Origin: CAZYWA01 sp964650975 [NCBI: uncultured bacterium]
GTDB lineage: Bacteria; JADJOY01
Reading direction: 5' to 3'
DNA length: 15,026 nucleotides
NCBI GenBank assembly: GCA_964650975.1
Contig: CAZYWA010000039.1
Span: 10,723-25,748, forward strand
The notes under the pieces are model-generated. The model made no database searches and had not been told where the DNA came from. It worked only from the letters and a program-made list of their open reading frames with translations. Shown here in pieces: positions 1 through 6,372 of the stretch. Numbering within the stretch: the stretch's first letter is position 1; each line of letters begins with the position of its first letter. The position numbers and the translations under genes are program-made.

Positions 1-1
1 G

Positions 2-391
2 TCGCGCGCTCGCGTCGCGACCGCGTTGCTGGCGCTGGTGGTGGCTATCTGTCTGGGCGCGCGCCCCGCGCGCGCCGTCGATGCGCCGGTGGATCCGCGC
101 TGGTACCAGCGGTTTCCGCATGCCGCCCAGGGGGGCGGCGCTCGTGAGCTACCCGACGAGGAGCGGCTGACCTGGAAATTCTTCCACACCCCCGAGCAGC
201 CGGCCGAGATCGCGCACCGCCGCGACGTGCTCACGACGGTCTGGCCATGGCCGATGCCCTACCTGCCGCGTCCGCCCGGGGCCCCCGCGACCGCGCGGCA
301 GCTCTCGTTCGAATGGGCGAACCGCCACCTCGTGGCGTTCGACGTGTGGAACAAGATCTACGGGCCGGTCGGCGAAAGCGCCGGCGGTTGA
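2..391 (+). CDS. Exported protein of unknown function (5' partial)
   Basis: The frame is open to the left edge, so the true start is probably just outside the window. A TTG at 26 is the first in-window start candidate, but using it would remove the basic residues (R-A-R) that precede the hydrophobic core. What is visible looks like a classical signal peptide: basic n-region, a core around ALLALVVAICLG, then an A-R-A cleavage site before VDAPVD. The mature part is about 100 residues and rich in Trp, Pro and aromatics (WYQRF, WKFF, VWPWPMPYLP). It has no motif I recognise and no further membrane segment, so it is probably periplasmic or secreted. The gene converges on the carbamoyltransferase gene with 19 bases between the two stop codons. 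I do not recognise the family and assign no function. Confidence 0.6.
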   Translation, partial: SRARVATALLALVVAICLGARPARAVDAPVDPRWYQRFPHAAQGGGARELPDEERLTWKFFHTPEQPAEIAHRRDVLTTVWPWPMPYLPRPPGAPATARQLSFEWANRHLVAFDVWNKIYGPVGESAGG

Positions 392-410
392 TGGAGCAGC
401 CGGCCGATCC

Positions 411-2078
411 TCACGTCGTCCGCTCGACCAGGAACGGACCGAGCGCCAGGAAGCGCAGCCCGCTCGCGGCCAGCGCGCGCAGCGCGTCCTCGGGAGTGCA
501 GACGATCGGCTCCTCGTGCAGGTTGAAGCTGGTGTTGAGGAGCGTCGGAATGCCGGTGCGCCGCTCGTAGCAGCTGAGCAGCCGGTGGAACGCGGGGCTG
601 TGCTCCTGCGTCACCAGCTGCGGGCGCGCCGTGCCATCGACGTGGACCACCGACGGGCTCTCGCTCCGCAGCCGCTCGGTGCAGGGGAAGGCCATCGTCA
701 TGAAACGGGCCGTCCGGCGCGCCTTCTCGAGCCCTTGGTAGCGCTCGTCCGCTCGCTCGTCGAGGGTCGCGGGGGCGAAGGGCATGAACGACGCGCGGTG
801 CAGGGCCTGGTTGAGCCGCTCGGGAAGCGCCGGATCGCTGGCACCCCACAGGATCGAGCGGTTTCCCAGGGCGCGCGGACCGAACTCGAGCGCGCCGTCG
901 AAACGGGCCACGCCCTCGCCGCGAGCGAGGAGCTCCGCGATCTCGTCCTCGGGATCGTCCATGCGACGGCACGAGAGGCCGCTCGCCTCGGCCGCCGCGC
1001 GCAGCTCGGCTTCGGTGTAGCTCGGTCCGAGGAACACGTGCTCGAGGTCGAAAGCGCGAATCCCCTGGTTCGCGGCGAGGAATGCGAGCGCCGCGCCGAG
1101 CGCGATTCCTTGATCGCTCATGGCCGGTTGCACGTAGACGCCGGTCACCTCCGGCAGCTCCGCGATCCGGCGGTTGACCGCCACGTTGGCGAACACGCCG
1201 CCCGCGAGCACCACGTTCGCGATCCCGGTCTCGCGAACGGCCCGTCTCGCGTAGGGCACCAGCACGTCCTCGAAGCGGCGCTGCACGGCGGCCGCGACGT
1301 TCGCCGGTTTGGCGGCCTGCAAGCCACGGTAAGCCGCGCGGTAGGCCGCGCTCCGGCGCAGCGACGGCAGCTCGAAGTCCTTCTCGTCGGCGGAGAGCCC
1401 GAAGAACGGCTCGACCTCGTGGGCCAGCGTGCGCGAATCGCCGAGCGCCGCCAGGGCGGTGAGCTTCCCGGCGAGCAACGGATGAAAGCCCAGAAGCTGT
1501 GCCATCTCGCCGTAGAACTGCCCGGGGGAACGCAGCGCATCCGAGCCGTAAAGCCGCTCCGCCCTGCCGTCCCGGCAGCGGAACACGGAGGCCGAGTAAC
1601 CATCCCCGAAGTTGTCGATGGTGATCGCGGTGGCCTCCGCGAAGCCCGACGGCAGGTACGCCGAATAGGCATGCGCGGTGTGATGGTCGATGAGCGGCAC
1701 CTCGCGGCCGAAGCGCCTGCGCAGGAATCGCTCCGACAGACCCTCGGCGGTGCGCGTGCCGACGCCCTGCGCGTACATGTGATGCTGCAGCAGCAGCATC
1801 GCCTTCTGCGAAAGCCCCAGAAACGGGTGCTCGTAGGTCGGCAGCTTCACTCCGGGAAGCCGCGAGTGGACGTGGTAGCGGTTGCCGGCGACGACCGCAT
1901 CGATCTGGTCGCGGCGGATTCCCGTGTGGCGCTCGAGAGCATCGAGGGATCGGTCGGGAAATCCTGCTTGAAACCGGTTTCTGGTGAGCCGCTCTTCGGC
2001 CACCGCGAACACCACTCGGCGCTCGGTCACGAGCGCCAGGTTCGCGTTCGAGTCTTCGTGGATGGCGAGGACGTTCAT
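411..2078 (-). CDS. NodU/CmcH/TobZ-family O-carbamoyltransferase
   Basis: A 555-residue protein with both halves of the family. The N-terminal Kae1-like ASKHA domain (about 1-340) opens with MNVLAIHEDSNA and has the HHTAH metal site (H132, H136), the IDNFGDG segment (154-160), LAGGVFAN (291-298) and MSDQGIALGAA (320-330). The C-terminal YrdC-like domain (about 350-555) has EFGPRALGNRSIL (398-410), FMPFAP (431-436) and LLNTSFN (513-519). Known members use carbamoyl phosphate and ATP to form carbamoyl-adenylate and move the carbamoyl group to a hydroxyl of a sugar, antibiotic or Nod factor. The acceptor cannot be read from sequence. The length is normal and the motifs look intact, so it is probably active and cytoplasmic. 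It is the last gene of a leftward cluster, 19 bases after the small membrane protein gene. No clear Shine-Dalgarno sequence precedes the ATG, which suggests translational coupling. Confidence 0.93.
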   Translation of the reverse strand: MNVLAIHEDSNANLALVTERRVVFAVAEERLTRNRFQAGFPDRSLDALERHTGIRRDQIDAVVAGNRYHVHSRLPGVKLPTYEHPFLGLSQKAMLLLQHHMYAQGVGTRTAEGLSERFLRRRFGREVPLIDHHTAHAYSAYLPSGFAEATAITIDNFGDGYSASVFRCRDGRAERLYGSDALRSPGQFYGEMAQLLGFHPLLAGKLTALAALGDSRTLAHEVEPFFGLSADEKDFELPSLRRSAAYRAAYRGLQAAKPANVAAAVQRRFEDVLVPYARRAVRETGIANVVLAGGVFANVAVNRRIAELPEVTGVYVQPAMSDQGIALGAALAFLAANQGIRAFDLEHVFLGPSYTEAELRAAAEASGLSCRRMDDPEDEIAELLARGEGVARFDGALEFGPRALGNRSILWGASDPALPERLNQALHRASFMPFAPATLDERADERYQGLEKARRTARFMTMAFPCTERLRSESPSVVHVDGTARPQLVTQEHSPAFHRLLSCYERRTGIPTLLNTSFNLHEEPIVCTPEDALRALAASGLRFLALGPFLVERTT

Positions 2079-2097
2079 CGGTGCGCCGCGGTCCGAC

Positions 2098-2379
2098 TCA
2101 GCCGGGACCCGATCCAGCCGGACGTGGCCTGCGCAGTGCCAGAGCGAGCGCCAAGTTGGTGAGCGCGGCGACGGAGATCACCAGGGTGGGGCGCACGATC
2201 GTGCCGAGCGCCATGGCGGCCGCGAAGCACAGCACCGGCATGACGGTGAGCCCCAGCGCGATCCCGGCGAACAAGCGCTCGGTGCGAGTCGCGGTCGGCA
2301 GGACCAGGCGGGTGGCCAGTGATCCGGGCAAGACCACGACCCAGAGGAATGCCAGCGCCGCGGCGAACGCATCGATCAT
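2098..2379 (-). CDS. Small membrane protein, three predicted helices
   Basis: Translation from the ATG at 2379 gives 93 residues with three strongly hydrophobic stretches (about 4-22, 37-58 and 63-82), then a basic, Gly/Pro-rich tail (RRPRPAGSGPG). The pattern of a first helix with LPG, a short loop with T-E-R-L and then two packed helices resembles the N-terminus of large polytopic envelope proteins (DUF1616/DUF2206-like or GT39-like). Here the frame stops after the third helix, so it could be a remnant or a free-standing small protein. The frame is open further upstream, so a longer non-ATG start is possible, but the hydrophobic part begins right after this ATG. It lies between the DUF3179-like gene and the carbamoyltransferase gene, in the same direction with short gaps. 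The function is unknown. Confidence 0.5.
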   Translation of the reverse strand: MIDAFAAALAFLWVVVLPGSLATRLVLPTATRTERLFAGIALGLTVMPVLCFAAAMALGTIVRPTLVISVAALTNLALALALRRPRPAGSGPG

Positions 2380-2426
2380 GGGTGTGTCCGCGAGAGCGTC
2401 GGCTGCGAGCTCGTGCGGACCGTCAT
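2376..2426 (-). other. 16-codon ORF bridging two genes by ATGA overlaps
   Basis: Its ATG (2426-2424) overlaps the TGA of the DUF3179-like gene in an ATGA. Its own TGA (2378-2376) overlaps the ATG of the small membrane protein gene in a second ATGA. It would encode MTVRTSSQPTLSRTHP. It could serve as a reinitiation bridge for translational coupling, or be chance. There is no Shine-Dalgarno sequence and no recognisable peptide. Confidence 0.2.
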
Positions 2427-3232
2427 ACCAGGCCGCGGGCCTGCGCGGCCCACCGCGCGAGGTACAGCCGATCGTGCTCGGCGCTGGCGATGTCGGCGGG
2501 ACATTCATCGAGGTCTCGAGGACCGAGCGACTGCCACGAGCCTCGGTCGACGACGCCGAAGCCTCGGTCGCTCGCCGAGCGGCCGCCCGAAGGATGCCCG
2601 GCGGCCGAGAAGAGGGTGGCACGCGGGAAGCGAGCGCGCCACGCGCGCTCGGTGCAGAGCGCGATCGGCACGCGCTCGAGGTCCGCGCCACCGTCGCGTG
2701 CTCGGCCGTTGATCGCGTCCCAGCGTCTCGTGCCACCGGCCAGCTCGAATCCGGCGCGCAGCGGCAGCGACGGGCGCACCGGCTCGCCGACGCAAAACGC
2801 CGCCAGCGAACCGGCGAGCGAGCAGTGCGCGACCACCGCGTCTCCGACGCGGACCACCCGGCGGCCCGGGAGCGCGTCGAACACCAGCGCGTTCCCGCCC
2901 GGCAGCACGACGACCGGCGACATGGGGTCGACCGCGCTCGTGTGGGGCACGGCCTGCCGATCGGTGGGCAGCCACAGCCACTGCCGCCACCGCGCGAAGG
3001 CCAGCGCCCCGAGCGTGCCGAGCAGCGGCAGCCCCGCGGCCCAGGTTCGTCCGGTTTCGCCGGTGCCAACGACCGGCGCCAGTGAAAGCACGAGCGCCGC
3101 TACGAAGACGACGCGCCGGGGCCACCCGAGCCACGGCTCGAGCCACCACGCCCCGCCAGGGGTGTAGGCGTAGTAGACGGCCACGTAACCGGCGGCGAGT
3201 GCCAGACCAAGCCAGCCAAGGCTCGACGTCAT
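2423..3232 (-). CDS. Membrane protein with degenerate DUF3179-like domain
   Basis: A 269-residue protein. The first 80 residues hold about three membrane segments (4-23, 41-56, 64-80). The rest is soluble: VVVLPGGNALVFDALPGRR (107-125), then HCSLAGSLAAF (136-146), WDAINGRA (171-178) and a W-R-A-R-F-P segment (198-203). The HC-x-L-x-G-x-x-x-x-F stretch followed by W-D-x-x-x-G-R-A and then W-x-x-x-x-P is the layout I associate with DUF3179 proteins. The second Cys expected in the usual C-P-L-C-type motif is Ala here (A140), so any metal or redox role is doubtful. It is the first gene of the leftward cluster and is divergent from rpsB. No Shine-Dalgarno sequence precedes the ATG. The domain assignment is from remembered pattern only, and an unrelated family is possible. 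No function is proposed. Confidence 0.6.
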   Translation of the reverse strand: MTSSLGWLGLALAAGYVAVYYAYTPGGAWWLEPWLGWPRRVVFVAALVLSLAPVVGTGETGRTWAAGLPLLGTLGALAFARWRQWLWLPTDRQAVPHTSAVDPMSPVVVLPGGNALVFDALPGRRVVRVGDAVVAHCSLAGSLAAFCVGEPVRPSLPLRAGFELAGGTRRWDAINGRARDGGADLERVPIALCTERAWRARFPRATLFSAAGHPSGGRSASDRGFGVVDRGSWQSLGPRDLDECPADIASAEHDRLYLARWAAQARGLV

Positions 3233-3262
3233 TCGAGGGAACCCGATCCGGGGGGGGGCGCC

Positions 3263-3268
3263 AGTCTA
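3263..3268 (-). promoter_or_regulatory. Candidate -10 element (TAGACT) for the leftward cluster
   Basis: On the minus strand TAGACT fits TANNNT and lies 30 bases upstream of the DUF3179-like ATG. No convincing -35 lies about 17 bases further upstream. Similar TAGNNT elements precede rseP and ilvC. A weak call. Confidence 0.25.
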
Positions 3269-3371
3269 GCGGCTCGCTGTTCTGTTGCCGCCTGGAACCG
3301 GCACATGGTACGTAGCGAGGCTTTGATCCGGCGCCGGACCGACCGCCACCAGCGGCGCATCCGACGTCATT

Positions 3372-3420
3372 CCCACCTTGCGGACCCGTTGCCGGCGGTG
3401 GGCTCCCGGTCGTGGAGCCT
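3372..3420 (+). promoter_or_regulatory. Two mutually exclusive hairpins in the rpsB leader
   Basis: CCCACC (3372-3377) can pair with GGTGGG (3397-3402), enclosing a 19-base loop. GGGCTCC (3400-3406) can pair with GGAGCCT (3414-3420) around a 7-base loop, including one G-U pair. The two stems share bases 3400-3402, so they cannot form together. No T-run follows, so this is not an ordinary intrinsic terminator. Leaders of rpsB-tsf operons are autoregulated by S2 in some bacteria, and this could be such a site, but the structure matches no leader I know. The rest of 3233-3467 holds a run of nine G (3250-3258) and no strong promoter that I can defend. Confidence 0.3.
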
Positions 3421-3467
3421 CGGTGCACGGGGTGGATGCAGGGGAGGCACAACCGCACGGGTGAATC

Positions 3468-4289
3468 ATGTCCTACCTTACCGTCAAGGAGTTGCTCGAC
3501 GCGGGAGCTCACTTCGGGCACCAGACCCGGCGCCGCAACCCCAAGATGAATCCGTACATCTTCGGGGCCCGCAACGGCATCCACATCATCCACCTCGACA
3601 AGACCCAGAAGCTCTTCGATCGCGCGTACGACTTCGTGGTCGAGTCGGTCGCCCAGGGTGGTGACATCCTGTTCGTCGGCACCAAGAAGCAGGCCGAGGA
3701 CGCGATCGGGGACGCCGCCACGGGCTGTCACATGCACCACGTCACCAAGCGGTGGCTGGGCGGCACGCTCACCAATTTCCGCACCGTCCGTCAGAGCGTC
3801 GAGAAGCTCAAGAAGATGCAGAGCCTCCTCGAGGACGAGGAGCGCGCCAAGTTGATCGGCAAGAAGGAGCAGCTCGCGATCCGCCGCCGCATCGAGAAGA
3901 TCGAGCGCTCGCTGGGCGGCGTGAAGGACATGAAGGAGCTGCCGGGCTCGCTGTTCGTGATCGACATCGGCAAGGAGCGCATCGCCGTGGCGGAGGCCCG
4001 CCGCCTCGGGATCCCGATCGTGGCGGTGGTCGACACCAACTGCGATCCCGACCTCGTCGATTACCCGATCCCCGGCAACGACGACGCGATCCGCGCCATC
4101 CGGCTCTTCTCCGCCAAGATCGGCGAGGCCGCGAACATCGGCATGGTCGCTCGCGAGGAGCGCGGAACCCGTCCCCGCCCGCATCGCGACGCGGAAGAGG
4201 GCGGCGATCGAGTGAGCATGGGCACTTACGTCGACCGGCGCGTGATCCGGGAATCGCTCGAGGCCGACATCGAGGAGGAGGCGAGCTGA
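3468..4289 (+). CDS. rpsB: 30S ribosomal protein S2
   Basis: A 273-residue protein matching S2 along its length: the start [17 protein letters not shown] (4-20), [20 protein letters not shown] (24-43), [10 protein letters not shown] (67-76), [12 protein letters not shown] (95-106), the coiled-coil insertion (about 107-155) and the C-terminal [25 protein letters not shown] split over 182-206. S2 joins the small subunit late, on the solvent side between head and body. Residues about 229-273 form a charged tail longer than the core fold needs. ATG 3468 is the first start after an in-frame TGA at 3462-3464. Upstream signals are weak: GGTGA (3460-3464) sits very close to the ATG, while GGGGAGG (3441-3447) is about 20 bases away. 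It heads the rpsB-tsf pair, found together in most bacteria, and the genes that follow in the same direction. Confidence 0.98.
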   Translation: MSYLTVKELLDAGAHFGHQTRRRNPKMNPYIFGARNGIHIIHLDKTQKLFDRAYDFVVESVAQGGDILFVGTKKQAEDAIGDAATGCHMHHVTKRWLGGTLTNFRTVRQSVEKLKKMQSLLEDEERAKLIGKKEQLAIRRRIEKIERSLGGVKDMKELPGSLFVIDIGKERIAVAEARRLGIPIVAVVDTNCDPDLVDYPIPGNDDAIRAIRLFSAKIGEAANIGMVAREERGTRPRPHRDAEEGGDRVSMGTYVDRRVIRESLEADIEEEAS

Positions 4290-4322
4290 CGCCCCGCGCG
4301 TCCGCTCGTCGGGAGACTGCAC

Positions 4323-4928
4323 GTGGACATCAACGCCAGTGACGTGAAGACGCTCCGGGAGCGAACCGGAGCCGGGATGATGGACTGCAAGAAGGCGCTC
4401 GCCGAGACCGGCGGCGACTTCGAGAAGGCCGTCGACTACCTTCGCAAGAAGGGCATCGCCTCCGCGGAAAAGCGCGCGGGGCGCGACGCGGCCGAAGGGA
4501 TCATCCAGCACTACGTTCACTTCGACCAGAAGAAGGGCTGTCTCGTCGAGGTCAACTGCGAGACCGACTTCGTCGCGCGCACCGACGTGTTCCAGGCGTT
4601 CGCCAAGGACGTGGCGCTGCATCTGGTGGCGAAGCGGCCCGCCTACCTGAAGCCGGAGGACATTCCGGCGGACGTGCTGGAACGCGAGAAGTCCATCCAC
4701 CGCGAGCAGGCGGCCGCCAGCGGCAAGCCGGCTCCGGTGATCGAGAAGATCGTCGAGGGCCGACTTTCGAAGTACTACGAGGAGGTTTGCCTCCTGAACC
4801 AGGCCTTCGTGAAGGACGACAGCAAGACGGTCGGCGACATGGTCAAGGAGCTGGCCGGCAAGCTCGGCGAGAACGTGCAGATCAAGCGATTCGTGGTCTT
4901 CGAGGTCGGCCGCTCGGCGGCCGCCTGA
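4323..4928 (+). CDS. tsf: Translation elongation factor Ts (short form)
   Basis: A 201-residue EF-Ts, the nucleotide exchange factor that releases GDP from EF-Tu. The N-terminal UBA-like domain (about 1-50) carries [19 protein letters not shown] (8-26). The TDFV motif that contacts EF-Tu is intact (CETDFVAR, 79-86). A single core domain ending in [11 protein letters not shown] (186-196) gives the short architecture, unlike the approximately 280-residue two-subdomain enterobacterial form. Translation starts at GTG 4323, with GGGAG (4311-4315) seven bases upstream. It lies 33 bases after rpsB, and pyrH follows after 17 bases, so all three are probably co-transcribed. Confidence 0.97.
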   Translation: MDINASDVKTLRERTGAGMMDCKKALAETGGDFEKAVDYLRKKGIASAEKRAGRDAAEGIIQHYVHFDQKKGCLVEVNCETDFVARTDVFQAFAKDVALHLVAKRPAYLKPEDIPADVLEREKSIHREQAAASGKPAPVIEKIVEGRLSKYYEEVCLLNQAFVKDDSKTVGDMVKELAGKLGENVQIKRFVVFEVGRSAAA

Positions 4929-4945
4929 CGCCGCCCCCAAAGTCC

Positions 4946-5686
4946 ATGAGCTCCCGCCGAGCGGCCGAGCCCAACAAGCGCTACAGCCGCGTGCTCCTCA
5001 AGCTCTCGGGCGAAGCGCTCGCGGGGAACGAGGGCTACGGCATCGATTCGCTGGCGCTCGACCGGATCGCTCGCGAGGTGCAAGAGGCGAGCAAGGGCGG
5101 CGTCCAGATCGCCCTGGTCGTGGGCGGCGGGAACATCTTCCGCGGTCTCCAGGCGGCGGCGTCGCACGGCATGGACCGCGCGATCGCCGACCACATGGGC
5201 ATGATGGCCACCATCATGAACGGCCTGGCGCTCCAGGACTCGCTCGAGCGCCTGGGGCTCTCGACCCGGGTGCTCTCGGCCATCGAGATGCAGCAGGTGT
5301 GCGAGCCCTACGTGCGGCGTCGCGCGGTGCGTCACATGGAGAAGGGCCGCGTCGTGGTGTTCGCCGCGGGGACCGGTAATCCTTACTTCACGACCGATAC
5401 GGCGGCGGCGCTCAGGGCCGCCGAGATCCACGCCGACGTGCTGCTCAAGGCCACCAAGGTGAACGGGGTTTACGATCGCGATCCGGTGAAGCACCCCGAT
5501 GCCACGATGTTCGAGCGTCTCACCTACAAGGACGTGATCCAGCGCGGCATCAAGGTCATGGACACGACGGCGATCGGCCTGTGCATGGACAACCATCTGC
5601 CGATCGTGGTCTTCAACCTCCTCGAGCACGGCAACATCCAGCGCGTGGTGGCCGGCGAGCCGATCGGCACGCTGGTGACGGAGTGA
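4946..5686 (+). CDS. pyrH: UMP kinase
   Basis: A 246-residue bacterial UMP kinase of the amino-acid-kinase fold, converting UMP and ATP to UDP and ADP in the cytoplasm. Key features are KLSGEAL (19-25) for phosphate binding, GGGNIFRG (60-67), [15 protein letters not shown] (82-96), the [10 protein letters not shown] loop (142-151) and [13 protein letters not shown] (168-180), all near textbook. Bacterial PyrH is typically hexameric and regulated by GTP and UTP. The frame is open upstream into tsf, but that part is a shadow. ATG 4946 lies 17 bases after the tsf stop and gives the usual length with a short N-terminal extension ([15 protein letters not shown]). There is no Shine-Dalgarno sequence before this ATG, so coupling to tsf is likely. 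The order tsf-pyrH-frr is widely conserved. Confidence 0.97.
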   Translation: MSSRRAAEPNKRYSRVLLKLSGEALAGNEGYGIDSLALDRIAREVQEASKGGVQIALVVGGGNIFRGLQAAASHGMDRAIADHMGMMATIMNGLALQDSLERLGLSTRVLSAIEMQQVCEPYVRRRAVRHMEKGRVVVFAAGTGNPYFTTDTAAALRAAEIHADVLLKATKVNGVYDRDPVKHPDATMFERLTYKDVIQRGIKVMDTTAIGLCMDNHLPIVVFNLLEHGNIQRVVAGEPIGTLVTE

Positions 5687-5796
5687 GGTCCGGCGCGCTC
5701 GCAGATCGCCGCGTGGCTGCACCGCGCCTGCACGGTGTCCGGATAGGAGATCGCAGGCGGTTCCGGGACCAGGGATCCCTGAGACGAGGGTGAAAC
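5687..5796 (+). other. Intergenic region between pyrH and frr
   Basis: 110 bases without a gene. It holds a perfect 10-base palindrome, AGGGATCCCT (5771-5780), and a GAGGGTGA stretch (5786-5793) that serves as the frr ribosome binding site. I see no intrinsic terminator and no convincing promoter, so frr probably reads through from pyrH. Confidence 0.4.
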
Positions 5797-6354
5797 GTGG
5801 AGCGCGAGGTCATCCAGGACATCAAGGACAAGATGGACAAGGCCGTGCAGGCCTTCGCCAAGGACCTCACCAAGGTGCGCACCGGTCGCGCCCACCTGTC
5901 GCTGCTCGACGGCGTCAAGGTCCAGGCCTACGACGGCGTCATGCCGCTCAATCAGGTGGCGAGCATGAACGCGCCCGAGCCGCGGCTCATCGTGATCCAG
6001 CCCTGGGACAAGAGCCTGATGGGCGCCATCGAGAAGGCGATCCTCACCAGCGACCTGGGCCTCATGCCGACCAACGACGGCAAGCTCATCCGCATCCCGA
6101 TCCCCGCGCTCACCGAGGAGCGCCGCAAGGAAATCGTCAAGACGATCCGCAAGCACGCGGAGCAGTCGCGGGTCGAGGTGCGGAACATCCGCCGGGATGG
6201 CAACGAGTCGCTGAAGGAGCTCGAGTCCGAGGGGATCGTGACCGAGGACGACCTCCGGCGCTTGCAGGCCGAGGTGCAAAAGCTCACCGACGATCACGTC
6301 GCCCGGCTGGACCAGGTGTTGGCCGACAAGGAGAAGGAGATCATGGAGGTCTGA
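5797..6354 (+). CDS. frr: Ribosome recycling factor
   Basis: A 185-residue RRF, the usual length, which with EF-G splits the post-termination ribosome. Domain I helices lie at about 1-30 and 104-185 and domain II at about 31-103. Family motifs include LTKVRTGRAHLSLLD (24-38), PWDKSL (69-74), SDLGLMP (85-91), RIPIPALTEERRKE (99-112) and RVEVRNIRRDGN (125-136), including the conserved Arg at 132 that contacts rRNA in the family. The start is GTG 5797, with a Shine-Dalgarno-like GAGGGTGA three bases upstream. It follows pyrH by 110 bases and leads into uppS after 18 bases, a common order. Confidence 0.97.
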   Translation: MEREVIQDIKDKMDKAVQAFAKDLTKVRTGRAHLSLLDGVKVQAYDGVMPLNQVASMNAPEPRLIVIQPWDKSLMGAIEKAILTSDLGLMPTNDGKLIRIPIPALTEERRKEIVKTIRKHAEQSRVEVRNIRRDGNESLKELESEGIVTEDDLRRLQAEVQKLTDDHVARLDQVLADKEKEIMEV

Positions 6355-6372
6355 GCGCCATGATCCTCGGCG

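Noticed and set aside
380-404. GCCGGC inverted repeat around the first gene's stop as a bidirectional terminator
   Set aside because: The stem is only six bases of a common self-complementary sequence with a 13-base loop and no T-run. It is probably chance in this GC content.
516-2162. Long plus-strand ORF (548 codons) opposite the carbamoyltransferase
   Set aside because: The translation is Arg/Glu/His-rich without family motifs, and the opposite strand encodes a complete recognised enzyme. It is a GC-driven antisense shadow.
3285-3314. TTGCCG-N18-TACGTA as an rpsB promoter
   Set aside because: The -35 is moderate but the -10 matches only two of six consensus bases.
2505-4940. 811-codon minus-strand ORF across tsf, rpsB and the intergenic region
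   Set aside because: It runs antisense to two certain genes and through a leader region, with composition typical of shadow frames.
5771-5780. AGGGATCCCT palindrome before frr as an operator
   Set aside because: A single perfect 10-base palindrome without a second copy or flanking promoter is not enough.
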